Made by a program: the position numbers and the translations under genes
The notes under the pieces: generated by a model
What the model was told of the DNA's origin: nothing
Seen by the model: only the letters and a program-made list of their open reading frames with translations
The model's database searches: none
Assembly (NCBI RefSeq): GCF_020831365.1
Contig: NZ_JAJHPV010000013.1
Coordinates: forward strand, 1,093,748-1,157,747
Length of the DNA: 64,000 nt
Reading direction: 5' to 3'
Source: Massilia agrisoli
GTDB lineage: Bacteria; Pseudomonadota; Gammaproteobacteria; Burkholderiales; Burkholderiaceae_D
Shown here: piece by piece, positions 16,788-26,013 of the stretch
Position numbering within the stretch: the stretch's first letter is position 1
How the letters are laid out: each line of letters begins with the position of its first letter

Positions 16788-18071
16788 ATGAAAAAGAAAA
16801 TCGTTGCCGCTGTCGCGATGCTCGTCGCAAGCTCGGCGTTCGCGGCATCCGTGCAGGATGTTGCGGACCGCTACATGAAACTGGTCCTGGCTGTGGGCGT
16901 GCATGACTCGTCCTATGTCGACGCCTACTACGGGCCGCCGGAGCTGCAGAAGCAGGCAACGGATGACAAGAAAAGCCTCGCGGCGATCCGCGATGAAGTC
17001 GACGCCGCCCTGAAAGACCTGGCGACGCAGAAGGCGGCCAATGCCGACGAAGCCCTTCGCATCGAATTCCTCAACAAGCAGCTGAGCTCGATGCTGACCC
17101 GCATCGATATGCTGAACGGGAAGAAATTGAGCTTCGATGACGAGACTGCGCGCCTGTACGACGCCGTGTCGCCGCATCATGACCGCGCGTACTACATGAA
17201 GCTGGTTGCGGAGATCGACAAGCTACTGCCTGGCAAGGGCACCGTGCCCGAACGCCTTGCCGCCTTCCGCGCGAAAATGGTGATCCCGAAGGACAAGCTG
17301 AAGCCGGTGTTTGACGCCTCGATCAAGGAATGCCGCGCGCGCAGCGCCAAATATATCGACTTGCCTGCCAACGAGAACTTCGTGCTCGAGTTCGTATCGA
17401 ACAAGCCGTGGAGCGGCTACAACTGGTACAAGGGCAACGCGCAGAGCCTTATCCAGATCAACACCGAGTTCCCGATCTATATCGACCGCGCAGTCGATCT
17501 TGGCTGCCACGAAGGTTATCCGGGGCATCACGCGTATAACGCGCTGCTTGAACAGTCGCTGGTGAAGGACAAGGGCTGGCAGGAGTTCAGCGTTTATCCG
17601 CTGTATTCGCCGATGTCGCTGATCGCAGAGGGCAGCGCCAACTACGGCATCGAGATGGCGTTCAGCGAAGCGGAGCGCCTGGCGTTTGAACGTGATGTGC
17701 TGTTCCCGATGGCAGGGCTGGATCCCAAGCTGGCCGGCAAGTACGCGGACCTGCGCAAGCTGCTTGGCAAGCTGAGCTATGCGGATAATGACGCGGCGAT
17801 GAATTACCTGGACGGGAAGTGGACCAGGGAACAGGCCATTGACTGGCTGGTCAATGTGCAGCTGTACCCGCCCGAAAAAGCGGGCCAGCGGATCAGCTTC
17901 TACGATGGGCTGCGCGGGTATGTGATCAATTACAACCTGGGCAAGGACCTGGTCGCGAAGTACGTCGAGCGGCACGTGACGTCCAAAGATCCTGCCAAGG
18001 CGAAGGCGCAGAAGTGGGCCGCGTTCAAGCAGTTGCTGTCCTCGCCGAGGCTGGCGAGCGGGATTCGGTAA
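16788..18071 (+). CDS. Exported protein with HEGYPGHH motif (DUF885-like putative metallopeptidase)
   Basis: 427 residues. A signal peptide (MKKKIVAAVAMLVASSAFAA) is cleaved near residue 20, so it is periplasmic. The motif LGCHEGYPGHHAYNALLEQ near residue 245, followed about 40 residues later by LIAEGSANYGIEMAF, matches the HE-x-x-PGHH and E-G ligands of the DUF885 family, which are probable zinc peptidases. The protein is clearly shorter than typical DUF885 members (about 600 residues). A TATAAT hexamer at 16749 lies 39 bp before the start, with no clear -35. The repeat array begins 12 bp after the stop. Confidence 0.7.
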   Translation: MKKKIVAAVAMLVASSAFAASVQDVADRYMKLVLAVGVHDSSYVDAYYGPPELQKQATDDKKSLAAIRDEVDAALKDLATQKAANADEALRIEFLNKQLSSMLTRIDMLNGKKLSFDDETARLYDAVSPHHDRAYYMKLVAEIDKLLPGKGTVPERLAAFRAKMVIPKDKLKPVFDASIKECRARSAKYIDLPANENFVLEFVSNKPWSGYNWYKGNAQSLIQINTEFPIYIDRAVDLGCHEGYPGHHAYNALLEQSLVKDKGWQEFSVYPLYSPMSLIAEGSANYGIEMAFSEAERLAFERDVLFPMAGLDPKLAGKYADLRKLLGKLSYADNDAAMNYLDGKWTREQAIDWLVNVQLYPPEKAGQRISFYDGLRGYVINYNLGKDLVAKYVERHVTSKDPAKAKAQKWAAFKQLLSSPRLASGIR

Positions 18072-18083
18072 GACTGGTTTCCT

Positions 18084-18515
18084 GGCGACTCATGGCGGGG
18101 GCGCTTCGCTTGCCCGCCCTACGGACCGTTGAACACAGGCGACTCATGGCGGGGGCGCTTCGCTTGCCCGCCCTACGGACCGTTGAACACAGGCGACTCA
18201 CGGCGGGGGCGCTTCGCTTGCCCGCCCTACGGACCGTTGAACACAGGCGACTCACGGCGGGGGCGCTTCGCTTGCCCGCCCTACGGACCGTTGAACACAG
18301 GCGACTCACGGCGGGGGCGCTTCGCTTGCCCGCCCTACGGACCGTTGAACACAGGCGACTCACGGCGGGGGCGCTTCGCTTGCCCGCCCTACGGATCGTT
18401 GAACACAGGCGACTCATGGCGGGGGCGCTTCGCTTGCCCGCCCTAAGGACCGTTGAACACAGGCGACCCATGGCGGGGGCGCTTCGCTTGCCCGCCCTAC
18501 GGACCGTTGAACACT
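18084..18515. repeat. Tandem array, 8 units of 54 bp, REP-related
   Basis: Units start at 18084, 18138, 18192, 18246, 18300, 18354, 18408 and 18462. Each begins GGCGACTCA(T/C)GGCGGGGG, contains CGCTTCGCTTGCCCGCCCTA and ends ACCGTTGAACACA. Units differ by single bases: T at the ATG position in units 1, 2, 7 and 8 and C in 3-6, GGATCG in unit 6, CTAAGG in unit 7. Because 54 is a multiple of 3, the array is open in several frames on both strands. The CGCT-CGCT-CCGCCCTAC core resembles the REP at 6907. It occupies the gap between the HEGYPGHH gene and the 3-hydroxybutyrate dehydrogenase gene. Confidence 0.9.
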
Positions 18516-18521
18516 AATGAA

Positions 18522-18560
18522 TGTAGGGCGGACAAGCGTAGCGCCTCCGCGCGAGTCGAC
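18522..18560. repeat. Inverted, diverged copy of the 54-bp unit core
   Basis: TGTAGGGCGGACAAGCGTAG followed by CGCCTCCGCGCGAGTCGAC aligns, with a few mismatches, to the reverse complement of bases 1-40 of the array unit. It closes the array with an opposite-facing end, so array plus this copy has a REPIN-like layout. It ends 20 bp before the stop of the dehydrogenase gene. Confidence 0.7.
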
Positions 18561-18580
18561 GGGGACGGCGATCTTGCGCT

Positions 18581-19375
18581 TTACTGCGCCACCCAGCCCC
18601 CATCCATATTCCACGCCACGCCGCGCACCTGCGCGCCCGCCGGGCTGCAGAAGAATACCGCCAACGCGCCCAGTTCCTCCGGCGTCACAAACTCGCCCGA
18701 CGGCTGCTTTTCTGCCAGCAGCGCTTTCTTGGCCGCATCATTGCTCAAGCCATCGCGCGCGGCGCGGTCGTCCACCTGCTTTTGCACCAGCGGGGTCAAC
18801 ACCCAGCCCGGGCAGATCGCATTGCAAGTCACGCCCGTGTGCGCCGTCTCCAGCGCCGTCACCTTGGTGAATCCAACCAGTCCGTGCTTGGAGGCGACGT
18901 ATGCCGACTTTTGCGCCGACCCCACCAGTCCATGCACCGACGCCAGGTTGATGATCCGGCCCCAGTTCTTCTGCTTCATGCCCGGCAACGCGAGGCGGGT
19001 GGTGTGGAAGGCCGAGGTCAGGTTGATCGCGATGATCGCGTCCCATTTTTCAATCGGAAAATCTTCGATGTTCGACACATGCTGGATGCCAGCATTGTTA
19101 ACGAGAATATCCACGCCGCCAAATTTGTCCTCGGCAAACTTCATCATGGCTTCGATCTCGGACGGCTTGGACATGTCGGCATTGTGATAAGCAGTCTGCA
19201 CCCCAAACTCCTGCCCGACTTCGCGGTACAGCTTTTCGATTTGCTGGGCGTCGCCGAAACCGTTGAATACAATGTTAGCGCCTTGCTGGGCCAAGGTGCG
19301 GGCAATGCCCAGCCCGATGCCGGAGGTGGAGCCGGTGACAAGTGCAGTTTTGCCGCTTAACATGCTTGTATTCAT
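18581..19375 (-). CDS. bdhA: 3-hydroxybutyrate dehydrogenase (SDR)
   Basis: 264 residues. SDR motifs TGSTSGIGLGIA (cofactor), NNAGIQHVSNIEDFP, INLASVHGLVGSAQKSAY with YVASK, and NAICPGWVLTPLVQKQ are characteristic of D-3-hydroxybutyrate dehydrogenases; the IQHV and GWVLTPLV-Q-K-Q segments are particularly typical. The enzyme oxidises 3-hydroxybutyrate, from PHB breakdown or outside, to acetoacetate with NAD+. Acetoacetate is then activated by the ScoAB transferase at 11.9-13.3 kb. It is a single gene on the minus strand, divergent from the hydrolase-RidA gene. Confidence 0.9.
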   Translation of the reverse strand: MNTSMLSGKTALVTGSTSGIGLGIARTLAQQGANIVFNGFGDAQQIEKLYREVGQEFGVQTAYHNADMSKPSEIEAMMKFAEDKFGGVDILVNNAGIQHVSNIEDFPIEKWDAIIAINLTSAFHTTRLALPGMKQKNWGRIINLASVHGLVGSAQKSAYVASKHGLVGFTKVTALETAHTGVTCNAICPGWVLTPLVQKQVDDRAARDGLSNDAAKKALLAEKQPSGEFVTPEELGALAVFFCSPAGAQVRGVAWNMDGGWVAQ

Positions 19376-19538
19376 TGTGTCCTCTGAGAGAATGGTTGGC
19401 TGGAGACGGATCGGCAGCGCTGCGCGCTACACCTTGGTAGAATTCTAATCGCAACGCCGGGTAAAATGTCAGTTTTGCCAGAAGTCAGGTCGTTAGACTG
19501 AGAAACGGCGACGGATATCCGCCCAGATAGGAATCGGC

Positions 19539-20786
19539 ATGGTTGAACCAAGAATAAAATCCGTCCAGTGCATTTCCCCCGCAGGCTTGCACGAGATGTC
19601 GTACAAGGAGTGGGGCGACGAGAACAATCCGAAGGTGCTGGTCTGCGTGCACGGCGTGACGCGGGTCAGCGACGACTTCGACAAGCTGGCGCGCGCGCTG
19701 TGCGGCCACTACCGCGTGGTGTGCCCGGATGTCGTCGGGCGCGGCCGCTCCGGCAAGCTGGCCAACCCCGAGCTGTACCGCGTGCCGCAATACGTCAGCG
19801 ACATGGTGACCCTGGTCGCGCGCGTGAGCGCCGTCCCCAACACCAGCATCGACTGGTTCGGCACCTCGATGGGCGGCCTGATCGGCATGGCGCTCGCGTC
19901 GCTGCCGCATAATCCGATCCGCAAACTGGTGCTCAACGATATCGGGCCATGCCTCGATGCGGCGGCGCTGCAGCGTATCGGCGACTACATCGGCCAGGAG
20001 CTCAGCTTCCCGGACTTCGACAAGGCCGCCTCCTTTGTCCGCGAGGTGTCGCTGTCGTTCGGCGAGCACAGCGACGACGAGTGGCACAAGCTGGCCAGCG
20101 ACGTGCTGCGCGAAGAAGAGGGCGGCCAGTGGGTGCGCCATTACGACATGGGCCTGGCGCAGCCGTTCAGGTCAAGCACCCCCGAGACAGTGAAGGCCGA
20201 CGAGCGCATGCTGTGGGCGGCGTATGATGCGATCCGCTGCCCGACCTTGCTGGTGCGGGGCGAGCATTCCGACTTGCTCTCGCGCGAGACGGCGCAGGAG
20301 ATGACGCGCCGCGGGCCGAAGGCCACGCTGGTCGAGATTCCAAACGTCGGCCACGCGCCGACCTTCCTGCACGACGACCAGATCGCAATTGCAAAACAAT
20401 TTTTAATCGGCCCAGCCGACCTTCTGAAAGAGACCATGGAAATCACACGACTGCACGTAGGCAAGCGCCTCTCCGAAGTAGCTGTTTATAACGACACCGT
20501 CTACCTGGCAGGCCAGATCGCCGACGACACCAGCGCCGACATCGTGGGCCAGACCCGCGAAGTGCTGGCCCACGTCGACCGCCTGCTGACCGAAGCGGGC
20601 AGCGACAAGACCTGTATCCTGATGTGCCAGATCTACATCTCCGACATGGCCAACTTCCCGCGCATGAACGAGGTGTGGGATGAATGGGTGGCCCAGGGCC
20701 ACACCCCGCCGCGCGCCACCGTTGAAGCGAAGCTGGCCAACCCGGCCTGCCTGGTCGAGATCGTGGTCACCGCGGGCAAGCGCTAA
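19539..20786 (+). CDS. Alpha/beta-hydrolase fused in frame to a RidA-family domain
   Basis: 415 residues. Residues 1-290 are an alpha/beta-hydrolase (VLVCVHGVTRVSDDF oxyanion region, WFGTSMGGLIGM elbow, RGEHSDLL acid, NVGHAPTFL histidine). Residues 300-415 are a complete RidA/YjgF domain (ITRLHVGKRLSEVAVYNDTV, VYLAGQIADDTS, PPRATVEAKL with the conserved Arg, LVEIVVTAGK). No stop separates them, but ATG 20436, at the start of the RidA part, has AAAGAGACC before it, so a separate RidA could also be made. RidA proteins hydrolyse reactive enamine/imine intermediates. It lies 6 bp upstream of relA. Confidence 0.8.
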   Translation: MVEPRIKSVQCISPAGLHEMSYKEWGDENNPKVLVCVHGVTRVSDDFDKLARALCGHYRVVCPDVVGRGRSGKLANPELYRVPQYVSDMVTLVARVSAVPNTSIDWFGTSMGGLIGMALASLPHNPIRKLVLNDIGPCLDAAALQRIGDYIGQELSFPDFDKAASFVREVSLSFGEHSDDEWHKLASDVLREEEGGQWVRHYDMGLAQPFRSSTPETVKADERMLWAAYDAIRCPTLLVRGEHSDLLSRETAQEMTRRGPKATLVEIPNVGHAPTFLHDDQIAIAKQFLIGPADLLKETMEITRLHVGKRLSEVAVYNDTVYLAGQIADDTSADIVGQTREVLAHVDRLLTEAGSDKTCILMCQIYISDMANFPRMNEVWDEWVAQGHTPPRATVEAKLANPACLVEIVVTAGKR

Positions 20787-20792
20787 ATCGTC

Positions 20793-23036
20793 ATGGTAGC
20801 TATTGCGGCGCTTGGCAGCGCAACGACGCAGCTCGTCCAGGGCCTCGGCCCGGAGGACTGCGCGCGCGTGGAGGCGGCGCTGGCCTATGCCAGCGACGCC
20901 TACCAGGACAAGGTTTGCACGTCCGGCCAGAACGCGCTGGAGTTTTCGATCGGCGTGGCCAGTACGCTGGCCTACCTGAACAGCGACGCCGAAACGCGGA
21001 TCGCCGGGCTGCTGTTCGAATTGTCGATACTCGATCCGGACGCCGCAGCGGGCCTTGAAGCGCGCGTGGGCAAGGACGCGACCGACCTGGTGTCGGGCGT
21101 GCGCCAGCTGATCCGCCTGCGCGACATGACCGTGGGGCAGAAAGAGACCGGGCGCGGCAAGGGCGCGTCGCAGCGCGCGGTGGCCCAGGTGGAAACGCTG
21201 CGCAAAATGCTGCTGGCGATGGCGAGCGACATGCGCGTGGTGCTGGTGCGGCTGGCGTCGTGCGTGACCACCTTGCGCTACTTCGCCGACATGAAGCTGT
21301 TTAACGACATGACCCACGCGTACGGCCGCGAGACGCTGGACCTGTACGCGCCGCTCGCCAACCGCCTCGGCATCTGGCAGCTGAAGTGGGAGCTGGAAGA
21401 CCTGTCGTTCCGCTTCATCGAGCCCGACACGTACAAGCGCATCGCCAAGATGCTAGAGGAAAAACGCATGATGCGCGAGGGCTTCGTGCACTCGGCCATC
21501 GTGCGCCTGCAGGACGAGCTGGCGGCCGCCGGCATCAAGGCTGAAGTATTCGGCCGGCCAAAACATATCTACAGCATCTGGAACAAGATGCGCGGCAAGG
21601 ACCTCGATTTCAGCGAGCTGTATGACGTGCGCGCCTTCCGCGTGATCGTCCCTGACATCAAGACCTGCTACACGGTGCTGGGCGTGGTCCACAACATCTG
21701 GACCCCGATCCCGAAAGAATTCGACGACTACATTTCGCGGCCGAAGCCGAACGGCTACCAGTCGCTGCACACGGTGGTCACGGCGGAAGACGGCCGTCCG
21801 CTGGAAGTGCAGATCCGCACCCAGGAAATGCACAACTTCGCCGAGTACGGCATCGCCGCGCACTGGCGCTACAAGGAAGAAGGCGGGTCCAACTTCAAGG
21901 GCCAGAAGTACGACGAAAAAATCGCATGGCTGCGCCAGCTGCTGGCGTGGAAGACCGACGTCGCCGACGCCGTCGTCGAAGAAGAGGAGATCCAGCGCGA
22001 GTGGGTCGAGAAGCTCAAGTCGACCACCCTGGACGACCGCATCTTCGTGCTGACGCCGCAGGCGCGCGTGCTTGAGCTGCCGGTCGGCGCCACGCCGATC
22101 GACTTCGCCTACCACCTGCACAGCGAGGTTGGACACCGCTGCCGCGGCGCGCGGGTGGACGGCGTGATGGTGCCGCTCAATACCCCGCTGAAGAACGGCC
22201 AGACCTGCGAGATCATCACCGCCAAGGGCGCGCCCGGCAGCGCTGGCCCGTCGCGCGACTGGCTCAGCCCCGGCTACACGGTCAGCACGCGTACCCGCGC
22301 CAAGGTGCGCGCGTGGTTCCATGCGATCGACCAGCAAGAGACGCTGTCGCACGGCCGCGCGCAGATCGAAAAGACGCTCCAGCGCGAAGGCAAGACGGCC
22401 GTCAACCTGGAAGCGCTGGCGCACAAGCTGGGCTTCAACAAGGTCGAGGAGATGTTCATCGCGGTCGGCAAGGACGAATTCAGCCTGCGCCACGTCGAGC
22501 ACGCGCTGCACGATACCGGCGAAGCCGCGGCGGCGCCGGAAGACGCGGTGGTCCTCAACAAGAGCCGCGCCTCAAGCGTGGAGCAGGGCGCCAAGTCCGG
22601 CGTGCTGGTGGTGGGCACCGATGGCCTGATGACCGCGCTGGCCAAGTGCTGCAAGCCGGCGCCGCCGGACGGCATCGTCGGCTTTGTCACGCGCGGCAAG
22701 GGCGTGTCGATCCACCGCGCCACGTGCAAGAACTTTGCCGAGATGCGTGCCAAGGCGCCGGAGCGGGTGATCCATACAGAATGGGGCAGGACGGGGCAGG
22801 ACACCGTCTACCCGGTCGACCTGTTCATCCTCGCCGGCGACAGGCAGGGCCTGCTGCGCGATATTTCGGAGGTCTTCTCGCGCGAGAAGATCAACGTGAT
22901 CGGGGTGAACACGCAAAGCGCCAAGGGGCAGGCGCGCATGACCTTTACCGCGGAAATCGGTTCGACCGCGCAGCTGCAAAAGGCCCTCGCCGCAATCGGC
23001 GAGGTGAATGGCGTGCAGGAAGCACGGCGCCAGTAG
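20793..23036 (+). CDS. relA: RelA-type (p)ppGpp synthetase
   Basis: 747 residues with the long RSH layout: N-terminal pseudo-hydrolase (1-195), synthetase (about 240-360), TGS (about 410-475), helical and zinc-finger region (LAKCCKPAPPDGIVGFVTRG, HRATCKNF) and C-terminal ACT (about 670-745). The HD motif of active hydrolases is absent; the equivalent region reads AGLLFELSILDP, so this is RelA rather than bifunctional SpoT. Synthetase residues are intact (ELYDVRAFRVI, PNGYQSLHT, LEVQIRTQEMHNFAEYGIAA). It makes (p)ppGpp on ribosomes carrying uncharged tRNA. A SpoT with hydrolase activity must be encoded elsewhere. Confidence 0.93.
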   Translation: MVAIAALGSATTQLVQGLGPEDCARVEAALAYASDAYQDKVCTSGQNALEFSIGVASTLAYLNSDAETRIAGLLFELSILDPDAAAGLEARVGKDATDLVSGVRQLIRLRDMTVGQKETGRGKGASQRAVAQVETLRKMLLAMASDMRVVLVRLASCVTTLRYFADMKLFNDMTHAYGRETLDLYAPLANRLGIWQLKWELEDLSFRFIEPDTYKRIAKMLEEKRMMREGFVHSAIVRLQDELAAAGIKAEVFGRPKHIYSIWNKMRGKDLDFSELYDVRAFRVIVPDIKTCYTVLGVVHNIWTPIPKEFDDYISRPKPNGYQSLHTVVTAEDGRPLEVQIRTQEMHNFAEYGIAAHWRYKEEGGSNFKGQKYDEKIAWLRQLLAWKTDVADAVVEEEEIQREWVEKLKSTTLDDRIFVLTPQARVLELPVGATPIDFAYHLHSEVGHRCRGARVDGVMVPLNTPLKNGQTCEIITAKGAPGSAGPSRDWLSPGYTVSTRTRAKVRAWFHAIDQQETLSHGRAQIEKTLQREGKTAVNLEALAHKLGFNKVEEMFIAVGKDEFSLRHVEHALHDTGEAAAAPEDAVVLNKSRASSVEQGAKSGVLVVGTDGLMTALAKCCKPAPPDGIVGFVTRGKGVSIHRATCKNFAEMRAKAPERVIHTEWGRTGQDTVYPVDLFILAGDRQGLLRDISEVFSREKINVIGVNTQSAKGQARMTFTAEIGSTAQLQKALAAIGEVNGVQEARRQ

Positions 23037-23039
23037 CCA

Positions 23040-23843
<804 letters not shown>

Positions 23844-23853
23844 GAGGACTGAC

Positions 23854-24807
23854 ATGACCGAACCTGTAGCCCCCGCCGCCGACGCCGCGCCCGTGGAAAC
23901 GGTCGCCAACGTCGAGGCGAAGGCGGTGGCGCTGCTCCTGCTGATGGCGGCCCTGAGCGTGGCCTTCCTGCTGTATGTGATGTATGCGCGCGGCGTGTTC
24001 GAGGTCACCCAGCGGCTGGTGCTGGTGTCGGACGACTCGGAAGGCGTCATCCCGGGCATGGACATGACGTTCTCGGGATTCCCGATCGGGCGCGTGCAGC
24101 GTGTCGAGCTGGCGCCGGACGGCAAGGCGCGCATCCTGGTGGACGTGCCGCGCAAGGACGCCAGGTGGCTCAAGGTAAGCAGCGTGTTCACCCTGGAACG
24201 CAGCATGGTCGGCGAAACGCGCATCAAGGCTTTTACCGGCATGCTGGACGATGCGCCGCTGCCGGAAGGCGCCGTGCGCACCGTCTTGCGCGGCGATACC
24301 AGTGCGGAGATTCCGCGCGTGGTGGCAAGCGCCCGCGCGCTGCTTGAAAACCTTGATTCGATGACGCGCAGCGATTCGGCCATCAATAACAGCCTGGCCA
24401 ATCTTGAAACTGCGACCGGGCGCTTCGCGGGCAAGTATGGGCTGCTCGGTGGCGCGCTGGGCAGCGACGCCGAAGCCCAGAAGCTGATCGTGACCCTCGA
24501 CCGCGTCAATGCGCTGCTCGCCAAGACCGACCAGCGCGTGTTCGGCAAGAAGGGCCTGATGGACGATACGCAGGCCGCCGTCATCCAGATGAATGTGGTG
24601 CTGAAAGACGCCAGCAATACGCTCAAGAAGCTCGACGCGGTGCTGGCGGAGGCGCAGGAGGTGGGCGCCAACGCCAAGGTCGCCACCAAGGACCTGGGCG
24701 CGCTGCGCGCCGAGGTCGACGCCAGCCTGCGCAAGGTCACGCGCATGATCGATGAAATCAACCGCAAGTGGCCATTTGCACGCCAACCGGAGCTGAAGCT
24801 GCCATGA
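23854..24807 (+). CDS. MlaD-family MCE-domain protein
   Basis: 317 residues, ATG 23854 with AAGAGGACTGAC upstream. One N-terminal membrane helix (about 25-45: ALLLLMAALSVAFLLYVMYA) anchors it in the inner membrane. An MCE domain follows (about 50-150: SDDSEGVIPGMDMTFSGFPI, GRVQRVELAPDGKARILVDV) and then a long helical tail (150-315) that may form the periplasmic channel seen in MCE hexamers. Such proteins carry phospholipids between the membranes. The following lipoprotein overlaps by ATGA, as in PqiABC/Mla-like operons. Confidence 0.85.
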   Translation: MTEPVAPAADAAPVETVANVEAKAVALLLLMAALSVAFLLYVMYARGVFEVTQRLVLVSDDSEGVIPGMDMTFSGFPIGRVQRVELAPDGKARILVDVPRKDARWLKVSSVFTLERSMVGETRIKAFTGMLDDAPLPEGAVRTVLRGDTSAEIPRVVASARALLENLDSMTRSDSAINNSLANLETATGRFAGKYGLLGGALGSDAEAQKLIVTLDRVNALLAKTDQRVFGKKGLMDDTQAAVIQMNVVLKDASNTLKKLDAVLAEAQEVGANAKVATKDLGALRAEVDASLRKVTRMIDEINRKWPFARQPELKLP

Positions 24808-25454
24808 CCAAGACTGCACTGACCCTCGTTGTAGCGCTGGCACTGGCCGGCTGCGCCAGCAAACCCGCGCCGCCGGCCTGGAAATCCAATGCCGCTGACG
24901 CGCTCAAGGGCTACAGCGACGCCTACCTGAAGGGCAATACCTCGATTGCCGAATCGGAGTTCGCGCGCGCGCGCAGCGAAATCGCCAGCACCGGCCGCCC
25001 GGACCTGGTCGCGCTGGCGGAACTGGTTCGCTGCGCGAGCCGTGTCGCCAGCTTGGAGTATGACGACTGCCCGGGCTTTGCGAAGCTGGCGCAGGACGCG
25101 ACCGCGGGCGAGCGCGCGTATGCGGATTACCTGGGCGGGCGCTGGCAGGGACTGGATGCGTCGCTGCTGCCGGAGCAGCACCAGGCGGTGGTGCGCAGCA
25201 GCGCCGGTGCGGCCACGGGCGTGCTGGCGGCGATCCGGGATCCCTTGTCGCGCATGGTCGCGGCCGGGGCGCTGATGCAGGTGGGGCGCATCGGACCGGC
25301 GGATATCGCACTGGCGACCGAGACCGCGTCGGGGCAGGGCTGGCGCAGGCCATTGCTGATGTGGCTCGGCGTTGCGCTCGAGCGCGCACGCGCCGCCGGC
25401 GACACAGCCGAGGCCGACCGCCTCCAGCGCCGCATCAGCCTGGTGACTCCGTAG
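24804..25454 (+). CDS. Lipoprotein of the MCE transport operon
   Basis: 216 residues from ATG 24804, overlapping the MlaD-like stop by 4 bp. A lipobox LALAGCAS places the lipidated Cys at residue 18. The mature part is helical and alanine-rich (YSDAYLKGNTSIAESEFARA, LVALAELVRCASRVASLEYD), and it does not resemble the beta-rich PqiC/ABC auxiliary lipoproteins. It may link the MCE complex to the outer membrane, but this is inferred from gene order only. Its 3-prime end overlaps the convergent DUF3079-like gene by 20 bp. Confidence 0.75.
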   Translation: MTKTALTLVVALALAGCASKPAPPAWKSNAADALKGYSDAYLKGNTSIAESEFARARSEIASTGRPDLVALAELVRCASRVASLEYDDCPGFAKLAQDATAGERAYADYLGGRWQGLDASLLPEQHQAVVRSSAGAATGVLAAIRDPLSRMVAAGALMQVGRIGPADIALATETASGQGWRRPLLMWLGVALERARAAGDTAEADRLQRRISLVTP

Positions 25455-25644
25455 CCGGCGCGTCCTCCGGGTCTTGCTGGGCGTCCAGCCCCCACGATTG
25501 CCAGCCGCTGCCGAAAAATTCGATCGGGTGCTGGGTGCGGTCCGAGCCGTTGCCGCAGGCGAGGGAATCGGTCGGGCAGTACTTGTCGCAACCCCAGCAG
25601 ATGCGCTCGGGGTTTGGCGGGTTGATTGGAAATTTCTTTGCCAT
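25435..25644 (-). CDS. DUF3079-like small cysteine-rich protein
   Basis: 69 residues from ATG 25644. KFPINPPNPERICWGCDKYC followed by PTDSLACGNGSDRTQHPIEF is the conserved core of DUF3079; four cysteines (CWGC, YC, AC) suggest metal binding or redox chemistry, though no function is known for the family. An acidic 20-residue tail follows. An in-frame upstream ATG at 25752 gives a non-homologous extension and is rejected. It is convergent with the lipoprotein gene and overlaps it by 20 bp. Confidence 0.8.
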   Translation of the reverse strand: MAKKFPINPPNPERICWGCDKYCPTDSLACGNGSDRTQHPIEFFGSGWQSWGLDAQQDPEDAPATESPG

Positions 25645-26013
25645 GGCGTCAGGATGGATCGGGCAGCAAGGTTTGCTTCCGGACGCTCGTCGCGGCACGG
25701 CGGTCAGCCCGCCGCCTTGCATCCCCGCCTTGCATCCAGAAGCCAGAACCATCCTATTCCGGCGCCATCAGTTCCACCAGCGACAACTGGGAACATTCCG
25801 GCATCCCCTCAAGAAAACGTAACCTGGGTCAAGTTTTGAGGTGCGGCATAACAACGTGCAATCCGATGCGGACCACACTTATCCCGACCGAAATGGCCGT
25901 CAATCGGGTAACGCGGTCGGCCCGCTGTTCAATACGCGAGGCGAAGTTCCGATCTGCGTGCAGCAACACTGCCCGAACGGGCAACTTGGATCAATTGCTC
26001 GCCGCGCCGTCGA
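25645..26013. other. Gap without a recognisable gene
   Basis: About 370 bp. One frame is open on the plus strand (25626-26027), but its product has no motif, no ribosome site and no codon bias, so it is not accepted. No repeats, terminators or RNA genes were recognised; the promoter of the DUF3079-like gene should lie in its left part. Confidence 0.5.

Noticed and set aside
18084..18515. CRISPR array
   Set aside because: The repeats are directly adjacent, with no unique spacers, no cas genes nearby, and the unit resembles a REP.
18014..18517. Periodic 18-residue-repeat proteins in the 54-bp array
   Set aside because: The frames are open only because the unit length is a multiple of 3. No ribosome site precedes them, and opposite strands are equally open.
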